A stretch of 64,000 nucleotides of DNA from Corbicula japonica (taxonomy: Eukaryota > Mollusca > Bivalvia > Venerida > Cyrenidae). Below, piece by piece: positions 50,701 through 59,500 of the stretch. The notes beneath the pieces were generated by a model that saw only the letters and a program-made list of their open reading frames with translations, did not search any database and had not been told where the DNA came from. Positions within the stretch are counted from its first letter, which is position 1. Each line of letters begins with the position of its first letter. The stretch spans positions 1,418,001 to 1,482,000 of the forward strand of contig JAZAYU010000087.1 of assembly GCA_038501625.1 (NCBI GenBank). The letters run 5' to 3'. Made by a program: the position numbers and the translations under genes.

Positions 50701-53700
50701 CAAACATCTTTTGTTGAGTAAAGAGTTGATAACAAACTGGTTTCTATTATATACTTTAAGTATACATTGAAACCTGCCTTAGCAGCCACCTGCGAATAGC
50801 AACCACCTGTCTTAAACATCCAGTTTGAATAGGACCTAAACTGACATTTTGTTCTAATTTTATACTGTCTTTAACAGCAACCTGTCTTCAACAGCCACTT
50901 TTTGTCACTCCCTTGTGTGGCTGCTAAAGACACATTTGACTGTAGATATTATGAGGACATAAAACAAACAAAGAATTTATTGTCTGTTTACAGAAAAATC
51001 AAAGCTTTCATACATAGAATGAAGATCAAAGTCGACAAATGTCACGTCAAAGCCAGATGGGAGGAGGACTATGAACTTATACCTAACGAGGGTTTGTTCG
51101 AGGAATATCTCGAAATGGGTAAGTCATTTTTACCCTTTGCCCAAGGTTATAAAACTGAGCATAAAAACCAGTCTCAAATCTCAAGCATCTGATTGGCTGA
51201 TATGGAGACCAGATGCTTGAGATTTGAGACTGGTTTTCAATCTCAGTTTAATAACCTTCAACCCTGTACTCCATAGATACACCTTCATTGCCTGGGTGAA
51301 CAGTGAACATTCCAGATCAGCCAGCACAGACATCTGATCATGATCTACATTGTTCGCTCTTGCCATAAAAAGAGTATAATTATGGAGTTTACGGTTAAAA
51401 TGGAAATATGATTTCAAATGTAAAAATGGAAAGAAGGATGATGATTATTTATTTTATGGTGATCGTGTAATTACATGTATACCCCTTCTTGAAAGAAGAG
51501 GGGGGTATACTGTTTTACCCTTGTCCGTCCATATTTTGCATATTGCTTTATCCTATAGTCCCATACGAGGTAAAGCAATTTTACGCTCCTTGTTCTTCAA
51601 CTTCCTGTTTTACCGAATACTTAGACTTTTACACATAGATGACAAACTTGTGCAATTTCTGTTGCAGTTTTCCAAGCAACTATGACGTGCACCAGCCTGA
51701 TTTTTTATATTTTATGTTTTATTAATACTATACATATGAAAAATGCAAAATTACATTTGAAAATCAGATTTCTGACTTGGAAGATTTGGCAGCACTTCCA
51801 CTTCCACCATTATTTGCATTCTTGAAAATACTTATTCCGGAGTTCACTTGGTGAAATAATTTCTACAATATATTTGGAGTAAAGTGTTCATGAAGATTGA
51901 TCTGTCTATTTTCAGTGCTCCAGTTTGGTTTTATCACTATTTTTGTGGCTGCATTTCCACTTGCGCCATTATTTGCGTTGTTAAATAACTGGTTAGAGAT
52001 TAGGATCGATGCTCAAAAGTTCGTGTGTGAAACAAGACGACCAGTCGCAGACAGGGCTCAAGATATCGGTGTCTGGTTCCAAATCATGGATGCTTTGGCA
52101 CATATAGCTGTTATAAGTAATGTAAGTTCAAAATCAGTTTTTATACTTTCAGAGATTTTTAACCAGGTTTTATTTGGAAAACCCTAGTTATTAGATTGGG
52201 GTATGTAGTTTGACAAGGGCGTGTGTCATTAAGATTTTTGTTTAAGTTTACTTTTTCTCAGTAACCCTTAAGGTAGAGATTTGAAATATGAAATAGTTGT
52301 CTGACATCACTATATCACTTACAAGGACAAGTTTCATAACTTTGACTTTATTATGTGATATTTATGCTCCTTTTTCACTTTAAATTTATAAAGAAAACCA
52401 GGTTTCATCACAGTGCGTGTCTTCTTGTTACCTTTTAGAGTATCCATTTAGCGTTTTATTTTTTATTTGTAATTCTTGTATTGTCAGTCGACCTGTGAAT
52501 TAAAATTTATGTAAAAAATAACTTGGCAGTGTTTGTTGGAAAAACCTTCTTTCTGACTACATTTCTTTTTGATTTTTCAGGCATTTTTAATAGCCTTTAC
52601 ATCAGAGTTTTTACCGAGGCTGCTGTACAAATACCAGTATGATTCTAATTTGAATGGATACACGAACTTCACGCTGGCAGTCTCTCCGCCGGGATCTCTA
52701 AATGAAACTTGCAGGTAGCTGGATTTTGTATGACACATAAATATGTGATTTGAAGTAAGAAATTTGTCAAGGTGTGAATTTAACTCACTTTAACACTTTA
52801 CTTCATATTTACAACTTTTTTCACACAGGTGAACAGCATAGATCCAGATCAGCTTGCACATTGGCGAAATCTGATCGGGAACTACCGTATTTTATCTAAG
52901 TCTTCGGACGGAAAAAAATAATTATTTTTCTGAGAGAACGAATATTTAGAGACGAGATTTTAATAAAAAGAAAGATTGTCCGAACATTTAGAAACAATAA
53001 CAATACGACACCTGGCAGATATTTCTTCCATTGAAAACCATTGAAATTGCTTACCTAAATTAAGCAATTAACTCCATAAATTGATAAATAAACATCCTTT
53101 TGTTGTGTATAATCAACATTGCCGCAAATTTGATAAATGTCGCAAATTTGCCGAAAATTTGATAGATGTTGCAAAAAGGCGCGCTTGATTGGTAGCAAAC
53201 TGTGAATTCGGCGAAAAGTCGGTACTGCAGAAACTAACACGAATTGATCCATAATTGGTGCTAATTATGCCAATTAAATTGTCAATCGAACAATCAGCGG
53301 ATTTTGACATCCAATCAAATAAATAAACATTTGCACGTTGACTTCTTATCTATAACTGGTTTACACCGCAGGTGCATTGCGATGCAAAAAATCAATAGTC
53401 CTGTCTACAAATTGTACTCGCTAAGGTTGCTTAGCAACGGCTGACACGATATATGGCTATATACACATCCTGTTCATAAAAACTTAGCGAGGTGATAAAC
53501 TGATGGATTAAAATTAGGGTATGAATTTTATTAGGGTATGAATTTTATTGCGTTCGAGTGTCCGATTAATTAGAGACGAAAAATAAATTATTGCTTTTGG
53601 TGTCCCATTTTTAAGAGGCAGAAAAAAAATTATTTTGGCAAAATAATTTTGGTGTCCGAACACTTAGAGGGTCCGAAGACTTAGATAAAACACGGTACAC

Positions 53701-56498
53701 TGTTTGCTTATTTGTCAGAAATACCTTAATGACAGCGAACAGTGCCAATCCTGATAAGACGACACTGATGTGCTAGCTGATCTGGATCTACAATGTGTTC
53801 CATGGGATAACAACCATATCCCAAAGCAAAGGGTTAATAGAATAGAATTGAGGCCTATATCAATGATAAGCTGTTACATTTTAAAAACATTATAAAAGTT
53901 CACCAAGTTAATAAAAGTTTAGAAGAGAACCTTATTTATGATGTCAGTATTGTTTATAATAGGATTGTTAACCCAAAGGAAAAATCCTGGTTATTAGATT
54001 GGGGTACATTGGCGGGCGGGTGGGCGTAAACAATTTCTTCTGTGCGCAACTCCTCCTACATTTCTCAACGGATTTCAACTAAACTTTCACAGAAATATTT
54101 TCATGAAGTGCCCTGCGCATATTGTCGGGGTTTTGTGATTTGGTCATTTTTGACCTTATTATGGCCCTTTGTTTTTTTTCACATATGTAATTCTTCTTTG
54201 GGCAACTCCTACATTTCTCAAGGGATTTCAATGAAACTTTTACAGAATGATTGTCACCAAGTACACTGGTGCATATTTTCCGGGTTTTGTGATTTGATAA
54301 TTTTTGTCAGAATTATGGGCTTTTGTTTTTTCCACATAATGTAATATATAGAGAAATACTCTTCTGTGTGCAACTCCTACATTTCTCAAGAGATTTTAAC
54401 CAAACTTTCACAGAACTATAATTGTGAACTAAAGAATTTTTAATGTATAATGTTATGCCCCTGGTCGTCCGTCCATCTGTTTGTTAGCAATATTGTGTCT
54501 CCTTATTTAAGTATATATAAAAGGGAGAATACTCTGTGATTATAAAAGGGTGAATACTCTGTTATAACTGTCTATTTTTATTTACACAATCATGTAATAT
54601 ATAGAACAAGACCTTTGTTTCTTTTTCACATTATGAATATCTAGTGACTTTATAAACACATTTGCACTCGGCCATCAGTCTGGAAAATGAATACCTGGTT
54701 TTGTGACAATTTCCTGTCACTTGTTTTCTTTCCTCCATATACACCGGTACGCCTTTTTACGCATGTGCGACCAGTGTAGATCCAAATCAGCCGGCACATC
54801 CCTGCAGTCTGATCAGGATCTGCACTGGTCACATTTTGGTTAGAAATAACTTATGAATCAAAAAGCAAATAGTTATGATCCTGGATCTAATCTGTTTGCC
54901 CTCGCAATAAAGGTGTATCTATGGAGGAAGGTGTTAAAACAATGTAATAATGCTCAAGGCCGCTATTTATAGCAATGGAGTCATGTAATTGCCCATGTGT
55001 TATGTGTTTGATTGTATAACCCCTGTTGTTCATATTTCAGGTACCAAGGTTACAGAGATGAGGAAGGAAACTATACATTATTTTTCTGGCATTTGTTAGC
55101 AGTACGACTCTCTTTTGTTATCATTTTTGAGGTAAGAATATATATGGCAATCACCAAATTTTTTTCATATCATGATGAATGCAACATCAATGTTATCATT
55201 TTTGAGGTTAGAATATATACCTAATAACCCTTTTTTTTTCATATCCGCATGAATGCAACAAAATACTGAACCAAACCTTTGATAAATCTGATTATATTAA
55301 GTTGGAACAAAATAAGTAATGTTCAAGACTTGGGGCAGATAAGTAATTATAATTTAAATATTTTGTGTCCCAAATTTTGGGAGGTGAAAATTACTAAAAA
55401 ATACAAATGATTAATGTTTAAAAATATAGGAATGCAAATAGGATGCCAAAAAAAATTTCATTAAAAATCAGGGTGTTTGAATATGTAAGCTGTTTCAAGA
55501 CTTAGGGTGACTATACATTGTACTTCTATACTTTTTTAGTCTTTTTTTTCTAAATACTAAGGGAGAGTTTTTATAGCAAAATAAATAATTGATCTTTAGT
55601 TGTTTTGGGTCCAAGATTATAGTTTTGCTACTGATTGGTAGAAATTGAGACCGGTCTCTAAATGGACCAATCGAAAGCTTGAATTTTAAGACTGGTTTCC
55701 AGTCTCAGTTTAATTATCTCGACCTAGGCCTATCCATTTAATACGGCAGCTATAGCCCTTTGTTACTAAGTTATTTCTTTCTTTTCCAGCATTTTGTGTT
55801 TGGCATATGTAGATTAATAGATGTTCTGGTGCCAGACGTCCCAGAGTCCTTGACCTTGAAGATTAAGAGGGAGCGTTACCTCGCTAAACAAGCTCTTGCC
55901 GATACTGAAACTATTATGCAGGTAAACTGTTTCCACAGTTTTCATGCAACCGCAACATTGAAAATAAACATAGTACTTTAACCCTTTCCTCCATATATAT
56001 GCCTTTATGGCACGGTAGAACAGTGTAGATCCAGATCAGCCAGCACATCCATGCCACCTGATCAGAATATACACTGTTTGCTTTTTTATGTGGTTACTTC
56101 TTACCAAAAAAAAGCTAGCAGTGCAGATCCTGATCAGATGGCATGGATGTGCTGGCTGATCTGATTCAACACTGGTAGCACATGCATAAAAAGACATATA
56201 TACAAAGGGATAATTTAATGTTTAATGTAATCAAATCTTAAAATTATTTTGTGAAATTTTGTGTTCTAGTTTGCAGTATGCTTTTAAATTACTCTCAAAC
56301 TAAGCTTTTTATTGTTATTATACAAATAAATACTAATGTTGAGGTTGATATGTAGTTTTGCGGACCTGGGTAGTGTGATATCGACCGAGGACGAAGTCCG
56401 AGGTCGATATCACACTACCCAGGCCCGCAAAACTACATATCGACCTCAACATTAGTATTTACTTGTTATATCATATACCCTATGAATTTAAAGCATTC

Positions 56499-56550
<52 letters not shown>

Positions 56551-59500
56551 AGCAAAGGTAGTTATTAATTCCCGGGGTAGTTATCACTTTTTTCGGACTC
56601 GCGAGTACGGAGCTCTCGACGAATCAGAATGCTTTGAATTCATAGGGATTATGATATTGAAATATATCTTTGCTGATTATTTTTAACCCTTTACTCCATA
56701 TAAACAACTTTCCATCACATGGGCAAACAGATGAGATCCAGATCAGCCAGCTCATCTGTGTCGTCTATCAGGATCTACACTTTTTGCTGTTGGATTTGTT
56801 AGTTTGTTTCTAACTAAGAAGCAGTCAGTGTAGATTCAGATCAGACAACATAGTTGTGCATGCTGATCTGGATCTAGACTGGTTGCATACCCAATAAAAA
56901 CTAGTATATATGGAGTAAAGGGTGAAACAAGAAATCTTTACTTCCTTTTGAATTTATTTTCTTTTTTCAATATTCATATATGCATATACAATGTGTTCTT
57001 CTTTTTCACGGAAAGTTCTGAATTATAAAAACACACACATGAGCTTTATGTATTATTTTATGCTTTTAAACTTGCATTTTGGAAGGTTAGGTACAAAACT
57101 GTATTAAGTCCTAAAAAATTCAGTGGCATAATTGCACTTGACATATTGAGGCTCTAATTCAGGAAAATGACTTATGTTATAATACATAAGACTAGTGCAA
57201 ACCCTCCCCCAACCCCACAACCCCAAAAAGGCTATTCCGCAATAAAAAAATTCTGTATGATGATGCCACTGGAATTAGTTAGAATTTACTACATTTTCTT
57301 CAATGAACATGTAATAAATTTACTATGCTCAACAAAAAAGAAACCGAATACTGCATATTTTACCTTTTTCCTGTTATGTTAGGGTGCAAACAATATTTTT
57401 GTATTCTGCATCTCATAGATATTCAAAGTTGTAGTTTCAGAATTCTTTTTTGGCTGAGTATACAATCTTAGGACATCCAGGCAGAGTGGTCATAGGTTAG
57501 GGATAGAGTTTTGGCCAATTGTTTTGTGCAATTAAGGGTTACATGTGTAGAGGGGCTTGTTTTGAAAGGCAATTTAACTAGATACAATCATGTTTATTCC
57601 GAATAAAAAAACAACAGGTCATTGACGCTGAATGGAGAGATTATGATAGTGATGCTGATGATAAAGAAGAAGCAGCACCAGTGAGTTGTTGCACCGCTAG
57701 GCAGAGCTTATATGCTTGTAATAATGTAATGGAAACTAAACCAGTCTAATTCATTTACACTTTAACTCAAACCAGTCTAATACATATACAGTTACACTTA
57801 ATGTAAAACCAGTCTAAAATTTATACACTTTAGATGAAACCAGTCTAATGCATGTACATTTTAAGTAAACTAGTCTAATACATGTACACTTCAACTAAAA
57901 CCAGTCTAATACATGTACCGTTTTATTGGTATTAACAGTCATATGTATTGATCTCTTTACTAGATGGATAACTGCTTATATCCGCTGTACAGCTGGGTTA
58001 AGAAATATTTTTATGATTTTAGGTTCTTTTCTTGTGAATTTATTGATCAACATAAATTTTAAATAAAACTATAAAAATGACAATAATAGGTACATGTATA
58101 TGTATGTCATATGTAACAGCTGTAAGATACTTTTAGTGATCACATCCAGTATGCTTTATTGAGCGGATACAATGTCCTTTCCTCTTTATATTAGTGTCAT
58201 TTATTTTTTCATTTTTTTTATTAAGAGAGTTTTAGTCCCAAGTATGTAATTAGGCAACATTGTCACTCGCTGAGAACTGGCTTCCTTTTTAATAATCTTT
58301 GGTGCAAGTAACTGTGAATAATCATATGCATTGTGTTTAACCCTTTCCTCCATGGGATGTGGCTTTTATCTCACAGGCAGCCAGTGAAGATCCAGATCAG
58401 CCTTTGTAGACTTGTGCCCAAGGTTATAAAACTGAGCATGGAAACCAGTCTCAAATCTCAAGCATCTGATTGGCTGAAATGGCGACTGGTTGCCATTTCA
58501 GCCAATCAGATGCTTGAGATTTGAGACTGGTTTCCAATCTCAGCTTTATAACCTTCAGGCCTGGTTGCTGTTTGTTCTATAATTGGACACTGGTAAATCT
58601 ATAAGCAATTAGTGTTGGTTTTGATCTTACTGCTCAGATGTGCGGGCTGACCTCGATCTGAACTGGTAACACATGATAAAAGCCATATTCATGGAGTTGA
58701 GGGTTAATTATTTACCTGCAACAGGTGGAGGAATGAGCCGAGTTAATATACTTACAAATTTTATTTCACAAGAGAAATGCACAATTTTTTTCTCAGAGTT
58801 TCCTTAACCCTTTCCTGTACAGACACACCTTTATTGCTAGGGCGAACAGTTTAGATCCAGATCAGCCGGCACATCGGTGCCGTCTGATCAGGATCTAAAC
58901 TGTTTGCTTCTTGATTCATTAGGTTATTTCTGACCAAAATGCGACCAGTGCGGATCCTGATCAGACGGCACGGATGTGCTGGCTGATCTGGATCTACACT
59001 GGTCACACATGGGTAAAAATGCGTATCTATACAAGAAAGGGTTAAGTAAACTAGGTACTAGAAAATTGATTCTGTAAGTCCAACAACAATTTTTACCTGT
59101 AAGGCCCTTGAGCATAGAAAAGTAGGAGTGAATGGATAGTGGCCATAAATGTAAAAAGCAAGATGTTAACCCTTTCCTGGATATATACGCATTTTTACGC
59201 ATGTGCGACCAGTGTAGATCCAGATCAGCCGGCACATCCGTGCCGTCTGATCAGGATCTGCACTGGTCGCATTTTGGTCAGAAATAACCTAATGAATCAA
59301 AAAGCGAACAGTTTAGATCCTGATCAGACGGCACGGATGTGCCGGCTGATCTGGATCTAAACTGTTCGCCCTAGCAATAAAGGTGTATATATCCTGGAAA
59401 GGGTTAATGACTCCAATATTTTTATAAAGATCTAAAGAAAAACAATTCAATTAAGTCACAGTTCTCAAAATCACAAATTTATTCCCAAGGTTTCAGGGGG

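Noticed and set aside
56501..56686. Frame starting with a run of methionines
   Set aside because: Translation of the (GAT)n microsatellite.
14600..58530. Frames reading like [20 protein letters not shown]
   Set aside because: Translation of family B foldback arms, present at each copy (for example 34590-34704 and 58400-58524).
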